A stretch of 15,857 bases of DNA from Thioalkalivibrio sp. (GCA_007120575.1 SKNJ01000237.1:1-15857), one strand, 5' to 3'. Shown: positions 1 through 9,974, counted from the stretch's first letter. Notes: a model not told the origin generated them from the sequence alone. Numbers and translations: made by a program.

Positions 1-33
1 GTTCAGGGAATCGAGCAGGGGGGAGACATCCAT
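1..33 (-). CDS. uvrD: UvrD-type DNA helicase II, N-terminal start only (partial)
   Basis: Reading the minus strand from the ATG at 33-31 gives MDVSPLLDSLN before the window ends. This closely matches the well-conserved start of UvrD (E. coli begins MDVSYLLDSLN), the superfamily 1A helicase of nucleotide excision and mismatch repair. Only 11 codons are present, so no helicase motif can be checked. The gene would run leftwards out of the window, divergent from sucA. No clear Shine-Dalgarno sequence is visible before the ATG. The identification rests on the N-terminal match alone. It is short but specific. Confidence 0.7.
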   Translation of the reverse strand, partial: MDVSPLLDSLN

Positions 34-199
34 GCGCGAATGGTAGGGAAAGCGCGCCGGAATCGCACGTTCCGCATGCGGGCCGTGTGCCTTCGGCCGG
101 GCAAACGCGCTACTCTCGAACCCAGCCTGCGTCGAAGCGCCACGGTGTCTCCAAGGAACCTCGCGCGCCGAGGGAGTCACAAGGGTAGGCGCATCAGGA
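34..199. other. divergent intergenic region, uvrD / sucA
   Basis: These 166 bases must hold the promoters of both divergent genes. A perfect 10-base palindrome, CCGCATGCGG, lies at 72-81. A weak -10-like TACTCT lies at 111-116 on the plus strand, without a convincing -35 at the right distance. No RNA gene or credible small ORF was seen. The open frame that crosses the region from position 40 overlaps the well-supported sucA frame and has arginine-rich, non-homologous composition. Confidence 0.4.
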
Positions 200-3025
200 A
201 TGGGAAGACCGCGAATGAACGAGATGCCATCCCGGCACCGGCTGGACAGCCCCGTCTCCGGCCAGGAACTGCACCCGGACAACCTCGCCTTTGCCGAAGG
301 GCTGCTGGAGCACTACCGCGAAGACCCCGACTCGGTACCGCCGGCCTGGGCCGACTATTTTCGCTCGCTGGAGGGCGCGGGGCGTCCTGAACGCCGCCGG
401 CGATCGACCGATCGTCCGGATCTCGAGCACGAGCAGCTGCAGATCCGCGTGCTGCAGTTCATTAATGCCTACCGCTACCTCGGCCACTTCGGCGCGCGCC
501 TTGATCCGCTGGAGCGCGAGTCGCCGGAGCCGCCACGCGAGTTGAGCCGCGAGCACCACGGCCTGGATCGCGTCGGGCCCGATGTGACCTTTGACCCCGG
601 TTCGCTGTTCATCGACGGCCGGGTCTCCCTGGATACGATCGAGAGGGTCCTGAAGGAGACCTACTGCGCCAGCATCGGCGCGGAATACATGCACCTGATG
701 GCCACCGACGAGAAGCGCTGGCTGCAGGAGCGCCTGGAATCCGCGCATGGCCGCTTCGGCTTCGACTCCGACACGCGCCTGGCCATTCTCGAACGCCTGA
801 CCGCGGCCGAGGGGCTGGAGCGGTATCTGCACCGGCGCTATGTCGGCCAGAAGCGTTTTTCCCTGGAGGGGGCGGAGAGCCTGATCCCGCTTCTGAACGC
901 ACTGGTCCAGCGAGGGGGTGCGCGGGGCCTGCAGGAGCTCGTGGTCGGCATGGCCCATCGCGGGCGTCTGAACGTGCTGGTCAATCTGTTCGGCAAGTCC
1001 CCGGAAGAACTGGCCAACGAATTCGAGGGGCGCCCGCGCGATGACCGCGGGACCGGGGACGTGAAGTACCACATGGGGTTCTCGTCGGATCTGGAAACCC
1101 CGGGCGGTGCCGTGCGTCTGGCCCTGGCCTTCAATCCCTCGCACCTGGAGATCGTGACCCCGGTGGTGGAGGGCTCGGTGCGCGCGCGCCAGGTGCGCAT
1201 CGGCGACCGCAAGGGCAACCGCGTGATGCCGATCGTGATCCATGGCGATGCCGCGTTTGCCGGGCAGGGCGTGGTGATGGAGACCCTGAACATGTCTCAA
1301 ACCCGGGGGTTCTCCACCAAGGGCACCGTGCACGTGGTGGTGAACAACCAGATCGGGTTTACGACTTCGACCCTGAAAGATGCACGTTCGACGCATTACG
1401 CAACCGATGTCGCCAAGATGGTGAACGCGCCGATCCTGCACGTGAACGGCGACGACCCCGAGGCGGTGGTATTCGTGACCCAGATGGCGCTCGACTACCG
1501 CATGCGCTTCGGCAAGGACGTGGTCATCGATCTCGTTTGTTATCGCCGCCAGGGGCACAACGAGGCGGACGAGCCGGCGGCCACTCAGCCGCGCATGTAC
1601 CACCGGATCCGCGAGCTGCCGACCACCCGCGAGCGCTACGCCCGGCACCTGATCCGCGAGGGGCTGACCACCGAGGACGCACAGGAGCAGGCACTGGAGG
1701 ACTACCGCGGGCGCCTGGATGCCGGCAAGCCGGTGGCCCTGTCACTGCTGCGCGAGCGCAACGGGCACGCCGGTTCTTCCACCAACTGGGGCCCCTACCT
1801 GAACCAGACCTGGGATCAGGACGTGGACACCGGTGCCCCCGCGGACCGGCTGGCGCGCACGCTGGAGCAGCTGTCCACGCCCCCGGAGGGTTTTCATCCC
1901 AACGACCGCGTGAAAAAGATCCTGGAGGCCCGCGTGGCCATGGCGCGGGGCGAGCAGCCGCTGGACTGGGGCGCGGCCGAGACCCTGGCCTATGGCGCGC
2001 TGATCCAGGATGGCTACCGCATCCGCCTGTCCGGGCAGGACTCCAGCCGCGGCACCTTCTTTCACCGCCATGCGGTGCTGCACGACCAGAAAACCGGCAA
2101 GGCCATCGTGCCGCTGCGGCGGCTGGATCCGGACCACCCGCGCTTCCTGGTGATTGATTCCCTGCTATCCGAGGAGGGCGTGCTGGCCTTCGAATATGGT
2201 TACGCGACCGCCGCGCCCGAGGCCCTGGTCATCTGGGAGGCGCAGTTCGGTGACTTCGTTAATGGCGCCCAGGTGGTGATCGACCAGTTCATCTCCTCCG
2301 GCGAGCAGAAGTGGGGGCGCCTGTCCGGTCTGACCCTGCTGCTGCCGCACGGCTACGAAGGGCAGGGGCCGGAGCATTCCTCGGCGCGCCCCGAACGCTT
2401 CCTGCAGCTCGCGGCGCAGGAGAACATGCAGGTCTGCGTGCCGACCACGCCGGCGCAGATGTTCCACCTGCTGCGCCGCCAGATGCTGCGACCCTATCGC
2501 AAGCCGCTCATCGTGATGACGCCGAAGAGCCTTTTGCGACACAAGGATGCCGTCTCCGATCTCGAGGCGCTGACCACCGGCCAGTACCAGACGGTGATCG
2601 ACGACGCCCGCATCGAGGATCCCGGCAAGGTGCGGCGGGTGCTGCTGACCAGCGGGCGGATCTTCTACGACCTGGCCTCGCGCCAGGCCGAGGGCGAGCA
2701 CGCCGATACCGCGATCCTGCGGCTGGAACAGTGCTACCCCTTCCCCGAGGAACGCCTGACCGAGTTGCTCGGCCGCTACCCGGAGGCCGACGAGTTCGTA
2801 TGGGTGCAGGACGAGCCGGAGAACCAGGGCTACCTGGAGTTCGTCGCCCCGCGCATCAACCCGTTGCTGGCGGTGCGTGGCCAGACCCTGCACGCGGTCG
2901 CCCGGCCCCCGGCCGCCGCGCCCGCCGTCGGCTATCCCGAGGTGCACAAGGCACAGCTGAAGGACCTGCTCGAACGCGCCTTCGGGCCGATCAGCTCGCG
3001 CGACACCCCGCACCCGACTCCCTGA
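200..3025 (+). CDS. sucA: 2-oxoglutarate dehydrogenase, E1 component (SucA)
   Basis: This is the thiamine-diphosphate-dependent E1 subunit of the cytoplasmic 2-oxoglutarate dehydrogenase complex. It decarboxylates 2-oxoglutarate and passes the succinyl group to lipoyl-E2 in the TCA cycle. The product is 941 residues, the usual SucA length. An E1-specific N-terminal segment (about 26-58) carries the DPDSV...W pattern. Conserved core blocks include VVGMAHRGRLNVL (248-260), FNPSHLE (311-317) and the cofactor-binding HVNGDDPEAV block (414-423), followed by CYRRQGHNEADEP (447-459). The transketolase-like pyrimidine and C-terminal domains follow. Three in-frame ATGs (200, 215, 224) precede conserved sequence. 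The second has GGGAAG eight bases upstream, so the true start may be 215. sucB follows after 35 bases, indicating an operon. The family call is firm; the start is not. Confidence 0.96.
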   Translation: MGRPRMNEMPSRHRLDSPVSGQELHPDNLAFAEGLLEHYREDPDSVPPAWADYFRSLEGAGRPERRRRSTDRPDLEHEQLQIRVLQFINAYRYLGHFGARLDPLERESPEPPRELSREHHGLDRVGPDVTFDPGSLFIDGRVSLDTIERVLKETYCASIGAEYMHLMATDEKRWLQERLESAHGRFGFDSDTRLAILERLTAAEGLERYLHRRYVGQKRFSLEGAESLIPLLNALVQRGGARGLQELVVGMAHRGRLNVLVNLFGKSPEELANEFEGRPRDDRGTGDVKYHMGFSSDLETPGGAVRLALAFNPSHLEIVTPVVEGSVRARQVRIGDRKGNRVMPIVIHGDAAFAGQGVVMETLNMSQTRGFSTKGTVHVVVNNQIGFTTSTLKDARSTHYATDVAKMVNAPILHVNGDDPEAVVFVTQMALDYRMRFGKDVVIDLVCYRRQGHNEADEPAATQPRMYHRIRELPTTRERYARHLIREGLTTEDAQEQALEDYRGRLDAGKPVALSLLRERNGHAGSSTNWGPYLNQTWDQDVDTGAPADRLARTLEQLSTPPEGFHPNDRVKKILEARVAMARGEQPLDWGAAETLAYGALIQDGYRIRLSGQDSSRGTFFHRHAVLHDQKTGKAIVPLRRLDPDHPRFLVIDSLLSEEGVLAFEYGYATAAPEALVIWEAQFGDFVNGAQVVIDQFISSGEQKWGRLSGLTLLLPHGYEGQGPEHSSARPERFLQLAAQENMQVCVPTTPAQMFHLLRRQMLRPYRKPLIVMTPKSLLRHKDAVSDLEALTTGQYQTVIDDARIEDPGKVRRVLLTSGRIFYDLASRQAEGEHADTAILRLEQCYPFPEERLTELLGRYPEADEFVWVQDEPENQGYLEFVAPRINPLLAVRGQTLHAVARPPAAAPAVGYPEVHKAQLKDLLERAFGPISSRDTPHPTP

Positions 3026-3060
3026 ACCTTCGACACTGACGTACAGCACAAGGAAGCGAA

Positions 3061-4410
3061 ATGGCATCCGATCGTACCCCGATCCAGGTCCCGGAACTCC
3101 CCGAGTCGGTCGCCGACGCGACCGTCATCGCCCTGCACAAGAAGGCCGGCGATACCGTAAAGCGCGACGAACTGATCGCCGAGCTGGAGACCGACAAGGT
3201 CGTGCTCGAGGTCTCGGCGCCCAGCCCGGGCACCCTGCTCGAGCTGTCCGTCAGCGAGGGCGACGTGGTCAAGGCCGATGCCGTGCTGGGCTATCTGGGG
3301 GCGGCCGAGGCCGCGACGGAGGACCCGGAAGACGAGGCCAGTGGAGCACCGGCGGCGGCGAAGACAGAGGATCGGGCGCGGCCTGCCGAGCCCGCCCAGG
3401 CCGCCGAGGCAACGGAGGAACGCGCCGCCGCTCAGCCCGCCGCCGAGTCCGGCGCCTCCCGTGCGGCAACGGAGGAAGCCAGCAGTGCGCCTCCGCCCTC
3501 TCCCTCCGTTCGGCGCTTGTTGCAGGAGGCCGGACTCAGCGCCGGGGAGGTCGACGGGACCGGAGAAGACGGGCGTATCCAGCGCGAGGATGTGGAGCGC
3601 GTTCGTGACCAGCGAGCCACGGGGGTGGGCACCCGTACGGCCGCGCAGGCGAAGGATTCCGGCGCATCCGTTCGCCCTGCGGCACGCGAGGTCGAGCCGG
3701 CGGACCGCGCCGAGCGCATCGAGCGCGTCCCGATGACGCGGCTGCGCGCGCGCATCGCCGAGCGGCTGCTGGAGGCCAAGCAGTCCACCGCGATGCTGAC
3801 CACCTTCAACGAGATCGACATGTCCGCGGCGATGGCCCTGCGCGGACGCTACAAGGAGACCTTCGAGAAGCGCCACTCCACCAAGCTCGGCTTCATGGGG
3901 CTGTTTGTGGCCGCGGCCACGCACGCGCTGGAACGTTTTCCGGTGATCAACGCAGCACTCGACGGCGAGGAGATCGTCTACCATCACTACAGCGACATCG
4001 GCATCGCGGTGTCGTCGCCGCGCGGACTGGTGGTGCCGGTGCTGCGCGATACCGGCAACGCCTCGATTGCGGACATCGAACGGCGCATCCGCGACTTCGC
4101 CGAGCGTGCCCGAGACGGCAAGCTGGACATCGACGAACTGCGCGGCGGCACCTTCACCATTACCAACGGAGGCGTGTTCGGCTCGCTGTTCTCCACGCCG
4201 ATCCTGAACCCGCCGCAGAGCGCGATCCTCGGCATGCACGCGATCAAGGAGCGTCCCGTCGCGGTGGATGGCGAGGTGGTGGTCCGGCCCATGATGTACG
4301 TGGCCCTGTCCTACGACCACCGCCTGGTCGATGGCGCCCAGGCGGTGCAGTTCCTGGTCGCGATCAAGGAGGCCATCGAGGACCCGGCGCGCTTACTGCT
4401 CGATGTCTGA
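3061..4410 (+). CDS. sucB: dihydrolipoyllysine-residue succinyltransferase, E2 component (SucB)
   Basis: This is the E2 core of the 2-oxoglutarate dehydrogenase complex. It accepts the succinyl group from E1 on a lipoyl-lysine and transfers it to CoA. The 449-residue product has an N-terminal lipoyl domain (about 7-80) with the lipoylated lysine K46 in [11 protein letters not shown]. An Ala/Glu/Pro-rich swinging linker follows (about 82-147), then a peripheral subunit-binding domain (148-182, [13 protein letters not shown]...[13 protein letters not shown]). A second linker leads to the catalytic acyltransferase domain (about 220-449) with the active-site HRLVDG (H420, D424). The ATG has AAGGA six bases upstream. 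It is separated from sucA by 35 bases. An E3 gene (lpd) often follows in this operon in other bacteria, but here the next gene, ubiB, is on the opposite strand. Confidence 0.96.
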   Translation: MASDRTPIQVPELPESVADATVIALHKKAGDTVKRDELIAELETDKVVLEVSAPSPGTLLELSVSEGDVVKADAVLGYLGAAEAATEDPEDEASGAPAAAKTEDRARPAEPAQAAEATEERAAAQPAAESGASRAATEEASSAPPPSPSVRRLLQEAGLSAGEVDGTGEDGRIQREDVERVRDQRATGVGTRTAAQAKDSGASVRPAAREVEPADRAERIERVPMTRLRARIAERLLEAKQSTAMLTTFNEIDMSAAMALRGRYKETFEKRHSTKLGFMGLFVAAATHALERFPVINAALDGEEIVYHHYSDIGIAVSSPRGLVVPVLRDTGNASIADIERRIRDFAERARDGKLDIDELRGGTFTITNGGVFGSLFSTPILNPPQSAILGMHAIKERPVAVDGEVVVRPMMYVALSYDHRLVDGAQAVQFLVAIKEAIEDPARLLLDV

Positions 4411-4558
4411 ACCCGGGCGGACTCGGCCGCCCTGGCCCCTGTGGGAGCCGAGCCCCCCGGCGACCGGACGCCCGCCGGTCTTCGTCCGCCAGAGGCTGCT
4501 CTCTTTCGCATTATTGGGAGAACACACCCAGCGGCCGCTGCCACGGAAAGGGAGGTAG
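4411..4558. terminator. convergent sucB/ubiB gap with GC-rich hairpins, weak terminator candidates
   Basis: The 148 bases between the convergent stops hold several hairpins: GGGCGG/CCGCCC (4415-4420 with 4427-4432), CTCGGC/GCCGAG (4422-4427 with 4447-4452) and GACCGG/CCGGTC (4462-4467 with 4475-4480). There is also a 12-base palindrome, CAGCGGCCGCTG, at 4529-4540. None is followed by a real U-tract on either strand. Termination may be Rho-dependent or rely on these stems. The first two stems exclude one another. Confidence 0.3.
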
Positions 4559-6244
4559 TCAGCCGCGGTCGACGGGGCGACGGTAGGGGCCCGGGCGCAG
4601 GCTGAACAACAGCATCGCTGCACCAAGCAGGCCCAGCGGCCAGACCGGCCAGGCCAGGCCCAGCCAGGTGGAGACCTCCAGCTGTGTGGCGAGCCCCGCC
4701 AGGGCGAGCAGTCCCGCGCCGCCCCAGGCCTCATGGCGTCGTCGGTTCTGGCGGCGCAGGCCCTCTTCCAGCTCGCGGATTTGCTGGCGTAGCGCGGCGT
4801 CGCGCTCGGCACGCTGCTCCTCGATCGTCAGGGCCTTCTCCAGGTGCATCGGCAGTTCCGGCAGGTGCGCCAGCAGGCGCGGCAGGTGCTGCTGCGCATT
4901 GCGGATGAACGCGCGCACACCCATGCGTTCGTGCATCCATTTCTCGATGAACGGCTTGGCGGTGGTCCACAGGTCGAGCTGGGGGTAGAGCTGGCGGCCC
5001 AGGCCCTCGATGTTCAGCAGGGTCTTCTGCAGCAGCACCAGTTGCGGTTGGACCTCCATGTTGAAGCGGCGCGCGGTCTGGAACAGGCGCAGCAGGACCT
5101 GGCCGAAGGAGATCTCGTCCAGCGGGCGCTGGAAGATCGGTTCGCACACAGTGCGGATCGCCGCCTCGAACTCGTCGACGCGGGTGTCCTTCGGGACCCA
5201 GCCGGATTCCACGTGCAGTTCGGCCACGCGGCGGTAATCGCGGTTGAAGAAGGCGTGGAAGTTCTCGGCCAGATAGCGCTGGTCGGAGTCCAGCAGCGAG
5301 CCGACGATGCCGAAGTCCACGGCCAGGTAGGTCGGGTCGTCCGGGTGGGTGGCATCGACGAAGATGTTGCCCGGGTGCATGTCGGCGTGGAAGAAGTTGT
5401 GCTGGAACACCTGGGTGAAGAAGATCTCCACGCCGCGTTCGGCCAGCAGCTTGAGGTCCACGTTGCGTTCGCGCAGGGCGGCCACATCGGCCACCGGGAG
5501 GCCGCCGATGCGCTCCATCACCAGTACGCTGCGGCGGGTGTAATCCCAGATGATCTCCGGGATGTAGAGGAGGTGGCTGTCCTCGAAGTTGCGGTGGATC
5601 GCGGCGGCGTTCGCGCCCTCGCGGATCAGGTCCAGTTCGTCGGTGATGGTCTTTTCGTATTCGTCCACCACCTCGCGCGGGCGCAGGCGCTTGGCCTCCG
5701 ACCAGTAGCGGTCCGCGAGGTCGGCAACGAAATGCATTACATCCAGGTCGGCGCGGATGGTCTTGAGGATGCCGGGGCGGACCACCTTCACCACCACCTC
5801 GCGTCCGTCCTGCAGCGTGGCCGCGTGCACCTGGGCGATGGATGCGGACGCAATCGGGGTGTCCTCGAAGCTGGCAAACGCAATCGCGACCGGGCGCTCG
5901 AGTTCGCGCTCGATCACCGCGCGCGCCTGGTCGCTGGGGAACGGCGGTACCCGGTCCTGCAGGCGCGCCAGCTCGATCGCGATGTCGTCCGGGAGCAGGT
6001 CGCGGCGCGTGGAGAGCATCTGCCCGAATTTGATGAAGATCGGGCCGAGGTCCTCCAGCGCGCGGCGGATACGCTCCCCGCGCGTTCCGCGGGTGCGCCG
6101 GAACCAGTTCCACGGGGCGAGGTAGAGCAGGAAACTGAGTGGCCGCAGCGGCTTCAGCGTGAACAGGATGACATCCAGGCGGTAGCGGATCAGGACCCGC
6201 GCAATGGTCCACAGCCGCAGGCCCCGGTACAGCGCGCGTCGCAT
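4559..6244 (-). CDS. ubiB: UbiB, atypical ABC1/ADCK kinase-like ATPase for ubiquinone synthesis
   Basis: UbiB is a membrane-bound member of the ABC1/ADCK/UbiB family. It is needed for ubiquinone biosynthesis, probably as an ATPase that helps extract or present lipid intermediates. The 561-residue product carries the family hallmarks. These are the KxGQ motif (K72-F-G-Q75 in [17 protein letters not shown]), an Ala-rich nucleotide loop ([10 protein letters not shown], 133-142), the lysine in VVKVVRPG (K153), the catalytic block HADMHPGN (286-293) and DFG (310-312). The C-terminus has two hydrophobic segments (about 508-526 and 528-548), matching the membrane anchor of proteobacterial UbiB. Its ATG overlaps the ubiJ TGA by one base (TGATG), so translational coupling is likely. 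It is the last gene of the long minus-strand cluster. Confidence 0.96.
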   Translation of the reverse strand: MRRALYRGLRLWTIARVLIRYRLDVILFTLKPLRPLSFLLYLAPWNWFRRTRGTRGERIRRALEDLGPIFIKFGQMLSTRRDLLPDDIAIELARLQDRVPPFPSDQARAVIERELERPVAIAFASFEDTPIASASIAQVHAATLQDGREVVVKVVRPGILKTIRADLDVMHFVADLADRYWSEAKRLRPREVVDEYEKTITDELDLIREGANAAAIHRNFEDSHLLYIPEIIWDYTRRSVLVMERIGGLPVADVAALRERNVDLKLLAERGVEIFFTQVFQHNFFHADMHPGNIFVDATHPDDPTYLAVDFGIVGSLLDSDQRYLAENFHAFFNRDYRRVAELHVESGWVPKDTRVDEFEAAIRTVCEPIFQRPLDEISFGQVLLRLFQTARRFNMEVQPQLVLLQKTLLNIEGLGRQLYPQLDLWTTAKPFIEKWMHERMGVRAFIRNAQQHLPRLLAHLPELPMHLEKALTIEEQRAERDAALRQQIRELEEGLRRQNRRRHEAWGGAGLLALAGLATQLEVSTWLGLAWPVWPLGLLGAAMLLFSLRPGPYRRPVDRG

Positions 6245-6867
6245 CAGCCCTGCCGGTGGTTGTCGAGGGTCGCGTGACCGGTCTCGAGCTGGCGCAGGCG
6301 GGCCTCCAGCCGCGCGACATCGTCACGCAGATCGGCGACGTCTTCGGCGAACGCCTCGAACGCGCCCCCGGGCGGCAGCCACTCGGCTTCGTCGCGCGCA
6401 TAGTCGACTACGTCCTCCACGCTGCGGCGGGCGCCGTGGCGCAGTCCGGTCAGTGTGCCTTCCAGCAGGCGGCGTACCGGAGCGGCCGCGCCCACCCCGG
6501 CGATGCGCTCGAATAGCGCCTCCCAGTCGTGTTCGGCCGCGTTCAGCGCGTGGCGCAGGTCCGACAGGGCCGTGGCATCGCCGTCGAGTGCCAGGCCGGA
6601 GCGGTCATCGCGCCCGAGCGCCGCGGCCAGCGCCAGCGGCGAGCCGGAAAGCAGCACGTCCGCCGGGTCCTCGAGCCCGCCGACCACCTGCAGGCGGTCG
6701 GCCGCCCCGACCAGGGAGAAGGCGATGCCGGGTGGGTCGATCCGTACCGCGATCGCGCGTCCGGCCAGCCGTGCCCGGGCCTCCGGCGGGGCCGTGCGCA
6801 GGCGCTCGTTCAGCAGGTGTTCGGCGACCGCGGTCAGGGGGCTGGGAAGGGGTAGAGGCTTGGCCAT
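6244..6867 (-). CDS. ubiJ: UbiJ, SCP2-domain accessory factor of ubiquinone synthesis
   Basis: UbiJ is a soluble accessory protein (formerly YigP). It binds ubiquinone intermediates through an SCP2 lipid-binding domain and, with UbiK, organises the late Ubi enzymes. The 207-residue product shows an SCP2-like domain in its first ~115 residues (the pattern [14 protein letters not shown] at 71-84 and [13 protein letters not shown] at 92-104). A charged C-terminal coiled coil follows (about 168-196, [20 protein letters not shown]). Sequence in this family is weakly conserved, so the call leans on both this architecture and its position between ubiE and ubiB, the classical ubiE-ubiJ-ubiB order. 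It starts 18 bases after the ubiE stop and its stop overlaps the ubiB start. Confidence 0.9.
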   Translation of the reverse strand: MAKPLPLPSPLTAVAEHLLNERLRTAPPEARARLAGRAIAVRIDPPGIAFSLVGAADRLQVVGGLEDPADVLLSGSPLALAAALGRDDRSGLALDGDATALSDLRHALNAAEHDWEALFERIAGVGAAAPVRRLLEGTLTGLRHGARRSVEDVVDYARDEAEWLPPGGAFEAFAEDVADLRDDVARLEARLRQLETGHATLDNHRQG

Positions 6868-6885
6868 CGCGCGGAACCCGGTTCG

Positions 6886-7635
6886 CTACAGGCGGGTCGC
6901 GCGGTGCAGCGCGACGATCCCGCCGGTCAGGTTGTCGTACTCCACGCGCTCCAGCCCGGCATCGCGCATCATGCCGGCCAGGGTCTCCTGGTTCGGGTGC
7001 ATGCGGATCGATTCGGCCAGGTAGCGGTAGCTGTCAGCGTCGTTGGCCACGACCTGGCCCATCAGCGGCAGCAGCTTGAACGAGTACAGGTCATAGGCCG
7101 GACGCAGCGGCGCCACCGGCTGCGAAAATTCCAGGATCAGTACGCGTCCGCCCGGCTTCAGAACGCGGTGCATCTCGGCCAGCGCGCGTTCCTTGCGGGT
7201 CACGTTGCGTAGCCCGAACGCGATGGTCACCCGGTCAAAGGATTCGTCCGGCCAGGGCAACTGTTCGGCATCGGCCTGCACATAGTCGAGATTGCCGACA
7301 TGGCCCTCGTCCAGCATGCGGTCGCGCCCGGCCTCCAGCATCGAGGCGTTGATGTCGCAGATCACCACGCGGCCCTCGGGCCCGATGCGCGGGGCAAAGG
7401 CGCCGGCCAGATCGCCAGTGCCGCCCGCCAGGTCGAGGATCCGCATCCCGGGGCGCACGCCGGCCCGCTCGACCGTGTGGCGTTTCCACAGGCGATGGAC
7501 GCCCATCGACATCAGGTCGTTCATCAGGTCGTAGCGCGCGGCCACCGAGTGAAAGACCTCGCCGACCCGGGAGGCCTTCTCGGACTCCGGGACGGTCTGG
7601 TAGCCGAAATGGGTGTTGCCGGATTCGTCGTTCAT
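6886..7635 (-). CDS. ubiE: UbiE, ubiquinone/menaquinone biosynthesis C-methyltransferase
   Basis: UbiE is the SAM-dependent C-methyltransferase that methylates the quinone ring precursor in ubiquinone synthesis, and demethylmenaquinone where menaquinone is made. The 249-residue product contains the UbiE signature [18 protein letters not shown] (35-52), SAM-binding motif [11 protein letters not shown] (66-75), [10 protein letters not shown] (91-100), [13 protein letters not shown] (133-145) and the [17 protein letters not shown] block (157-173). The C-terminal [11 protein letters not shown]...LTGGIVALH is also typical. It starts 13 bases after the DUF971 gene stops. No strong Shine-Dalgarno sequence is visible, so it may depend on coupling to the upstream gene. 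Nothing here shows whether the host also makes menaquinone. Confidence 0.96.
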   Translation of the reverse strand: MNDESGNTHFGYQTVPESEKASRVGEVFHSVAARYDLMNDLMSMGVHRLWKRHTVERAGVRPGMRILDLAGGTGDLAGAFAPRIGPEGRVVICDINASMLEAGRDRMLDEGHVGNLDYVQADAEQLPWPDESFDRVTIAFGLRNVTRKERALAEMHRVLKPGGRVLILEFSQPVAPLRPAYDLYSFKLLPLMGQVVANDADSYRYLAESIRMHPNQETLAGMMRDAGLERVEYDNLTGGIVALHRATRL

Positions 7636-7648
7636 TCGGTTCGCCGCG

Positions 7649-8017
7649 TCAGTGGGTCTTGCGCTCGTGGCCGGCTTCCTGCAGCCGGTCCAGGTAATCC
7701 TGCCACAGGCTCTCCTGTTCCGTTCCCAGGTGATGGAGGTAGTCCCAGTCGTAGATGCCGGTGTCGTGGCCGTCGGAGAACACGAGCTTCACCGCGTAGT
7801 TGCCGACCGGCTCGATCGCGGTGATGTTCACGTTTTCCTTGCCGATCTGCAGCGTCTCCTGGCCCGGGCCATGCCCGCGTACTTCGGCCGACGGCGAATA
7901 CACGCGCAGGAACTCGCAGGGCAGCTCGAAGTGTGCGCCGTCACTGTAGCGCAGCTCGAGGATGCGCGACTTCTGGTGCAGCTGGATGTCGGTGGGGCGA
8001 TGGGTGCTGCCGCTCAT
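7649..8017 (-). CDS. DUF971 / gamma-butyrobetaine hydroxylase-like N-terminal domain protein
   Basis: This small 122-residue protein consists of one DUF971 (GBBH-like N-terminal) domain. The domain is recognised by the pattern [19 protein letters not shown] (9-27) and the signature [15 protein letters not shown] (80-94). Stand-alone versions are widespread in proteobacteria, with no settled function. The domain also occurs in iron-sulfur-related and carnitine-synthesis proteins. It is usually found beside hslU, as here. The ATG has a strong AGGAGG six bases upstream, which fixes the start. It lies 30 bases after hslU and 13 before ubiE. The family call is firm but a function cannot be read from the sequence. 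Confidence 0.9.
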   Translation of the reverse strand: MSGSTHRPTDIQLHQKSRILELRYSDGAHFELPCEFLRVYSPSAEVRGHGPGQETLQIGKENVNITAIEPVGNYAVKLVFSDGHDTGIYDWDYLHHLGTEQESLWQDYLDRLQEAGHERKTH

Positions 8018-8047
8018 TGGTGCCTCCTGGGGTTCCGGGAACTCGAA

Positions 8048-9382
8048 TCAGAGAATGTAGCGGGAAAGGTCCTCGTCCTGCACCAGGTCGCCGAGGCGCT
8101 GGTCGACGAATTCGCGATCCACGATCACCGGCCCGGCCACGTCGGGGGCCTGATAGGCCACCTCCTGCAGCAGGCGTTCCAGGACCGTGTGCAGCCGACG
8201 GGCCCCGATGTTTTCGGTGCGTGCGTTGACGTCATGCGCGACCTCGGCCAGACGGCGCACGCCGTCCTCCTCGAACCGAAGTTCCACGCCCTCGGTCTTC
8301 ATCAGCGCGGTGTACTGTTCGGTCAGCGAGGCGGTGGGCTCGGTCAGGATGCGCACGAAGGCGCCCACCGACAGCGCCTCCAGCTCGACCCGGATCGGCA
8401 GGCGGCCCTGCAGTTCCGGGACCAGGTCCGAGGGTTTGCTCAGGTGAAATGCCCCGGAGGCGATGAACAGGATGTGATCGGTGCGTACCATGCCGAGTTT
8501 GGTGGAGACGGTGGTGCCCTCGATCAGCGGCAGCAGGTCGCGCTGCACGCCCTCGCGGGAGACCTCGCCACCGCTGGTCTTCTCGCTGCCCTTGGCGACC
8601 TTGTCGATCTCGTCGAGGAACACAATGCCGCTTTGCTCGACGCGCTCGATCGCCTTCAGCTTCAGTTCTTCCTCGTTGACCAGGCGTGCGGCCTCCTCGT
8701 CGACCAGCAGGCGCCGGGCATCGGCGATTTTCAGTCGTCGCGAGCGGGTCTTTTGGCCGCCGAGGTTCTGGAACATCGACTGCAGCTGACTGGCCATCTC
8801 CTCCATGCCTGGCGGGGTCATAATCTCCACTCCCTGCGGGTTCTGCGACACCTCGATGTCGATCTCGCGCTCGTCCAGGCCGCCCTCGCGCAGGCGCTTG
8901 CGCAGCTTCTGGCGGGTCTCGCTGCTGGAGTCGTCCGGCTCGGACTCGGAGAAGCCGGCGTTGCGCGGGCGCGGCAGCAGGGCATCCAGGATGCGTTCTT
9001 CGGCGGCGTCCTCGGCCTGGTTGCGGTGCTGCTGCATCTCCTCGTCGCGCAACTGCTTGACCGCGGCCTCGGCCAGGTCGCGGATGATCGACTCTACGTC
9101 GCGCCCGACATAGCCGACCTCGGTGAACTTGGTGGCCTCGATCTTGATGAACGGGGCGTGGGCCAGCTTGGCCAGGCGGCGGGCGATCTCGGTCTTGCCG
9201 ACGCCGGTTGGGCCGATCATCAGGATGTTCTTGGGCGTGACTTCGGGCTGTAGTTCGGCCGGGAGCTGGCGGCGCCGCCAGCGGTTGCGCAGGGCAACCG
9301 CGACCGAACGCTTGGCCTCGTCCTGGCCGATGATGTAGCGGTCCAGTTCCTGGACGATCTCGCGGGGGGTCATGTCGCTCAT
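8048..9382 (-). CDS. hslU: HslU, AAA+ unfoldase subunit of the HslUV protease
   Basis: HslU (ClpY) is the hexameric AAA+ ATPase that unfolds substrates and threads them into the HslV peptidase. The 444-residue product has Walker A GPTGVGKT (57-64), the substrate-gripping pore loop GYVG (90-93), an intermediate (I) domain inserted at roughly 110-245, Walker B VFLDEID (254-260) and a sensor-2 region GARRL (393-397). The C-terminal tail ends LSRYIL, resembling the tail that docks into HslV and activates it. All of this is intact and of normal length. The start codon at 9382 gives [10 protein letters not shown]; a second ATG three codons on is possible. It follows hslV by 43 bases and the pair is certainly co-transcribed. 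Confidence 0.97.
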   Translation of the reverse strand: MSDMTPREIVQELDRYIIGQDEAKRSVAVALRNRWRRRQLPAELQPEVTPKNILMIGPTGVGKTEIARRLAKLAHAPFIKIEATKFTEVGYVGRDVESIIRDLAEAAVKQLRDEEMQQHRNQAEDAAEERILDALLPRPRNAGFSESEPDDSSSETRQKLRKRLREGGLDEREIDIEVSQNPQGVEIMTPPGMEEMASQLQSMFQNLGGQKTRSRRLKIADARRLLVDEEAARLVNEEELKLKAIERVEQSGIVFLDEIDKVAKGSEKTSGGEVSREGVQRDLLPLIEGTTVSTKLGMVRTDHILFIASGAFHLSKPSDLVPELQGRLPIRVELEALSVGAFVRILTEPTASLTEQYTALMKTEGVELRFEEDGVRRLAEVAHDVNARTENIGARRLHTVLERLLQEVAYQAPDVAGPVIVDREFVDQRLGDLVQDEDLSRYIL

Positions 9383-9425
9383 GGGATAGACAGTCCTGAA
9401 GTGGGGAGCGGGAGTCCGGCGCCGG

Positions 9426-9974
9426 TCAGGCGTCCTCGGCGTCCAGGCTCTCCAGCGTGATGTGATGGTTGGTGTAGACGCAGATATCGCCGGCGATGTT
9501 CAGACTTTTCTCGACCACCTCGCGCGCCGACAGCGTGGTGTTGTCCAGCAGGGCCTGGGCCGCCGCCTGGGCGTAGGGTCCGCCCGATCCGATCGCGATC
9601 AGGGCGTTCTCCGGCTCGATCACGTCGCCGTTGCCGGAGATTACGAACGAGTTCTCGCGATCGGAGACCGCCAGCAGTGCCTCCAGCCGGCGCAGGGCGC
9701 GGTCGGTGCGCCAGTCCTTGGCGAGTTCGACGGCGGCGCGCGTGATATTGCCGGAGTGCTTCTCGAGCATGCCCTCGAAACGCTCGAACAGGGTGAAGGC
9801 ATCGGCGGTGCCGCCGGCGAAACCGGCCAGGATGCGGTCGTGGTAAACGCGCCGCACCTTGCGCGCGTTGCCCTTCATCACCGTATTGCCCAGCGAGACC
9901 TGGCCGTCTCCGCCCAGGGTGACCGCGCCGTCCCGGCGCACGCAAACGATGGTCGTCCCACGAAACTGCTCCAC
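9426..9974 (-). CDS. hslV: HslV, threonine peptidase subunit of the HslUV protease
   Basis: HslV (ClpQ) is the N-terminal-nucleophile peptidase of the HslUV protease, related to proteasome beta subunits. The 182-residue product starts at a GTG (9974-9972) and reads MEQFRG before the conserved [10 protein letters not shown]. The catalytic threonine is therefore T7 and must be exposed by removing a six-residue leader, whereas E. coli HslV exposes it by removing only the initiator Met. By alignment to E. coli, D23 (GGDG) and K39 match active-site D17 and K33. Other hallmark blocks are LGNTVMKGN (28-36), [18 protein letters not shown] (50-67), [13 protein letters not shown] (127-139) and [10 protein letters not shown] (161-170). 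It sits 53 bases after xerC and 43 before hslU. Confidence 0.97.
   Translation of the reverse strand: MEQFRGTTIVCVRRDGAVTLGGDGQVSLGNTVMKGNARKVRRVYHDRILAGFAGGTADAFTLFERFEGMLEKHSGNITRAAVELAKDWRTDRALRRLEALLAVSDRENSFVISGNGDVIEPENALIAIGSGGPYAQAAAQALLDNTTLSAREVVEKSLNIAGDICVYTNHHITLESLDAEDA

Noticed and set aside
111..116. TACTCT as a -10 element for sucA
   Set aside because: The hexamer at the 17-base distance is TGCCTT, which does not resemble a -35 box.
194..1648. Long minus-strand open frame of 484 codons opposite sucA
   Set aside because: It lies antisense to a strongly supported gene. Its histidine/arginine/glycine-rich translation has no recognisable domain. Such frames are normal by-products of high-GC third positions.
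4844..6277. Long plus-strand open frame (477 codons) opposite ubiB
   Set aside because: It mirrors ubiB codon structure, shows no domain or motif, and would overlap a complete gene with all its catalytic residues.
7613..9253. 546-codon plus-strand open frame opposite the DUF971 gene and hslU
   Set aside because: It is antisense to two well-supported genes and crosses their boundary. The composition is typical of a shadow frame.
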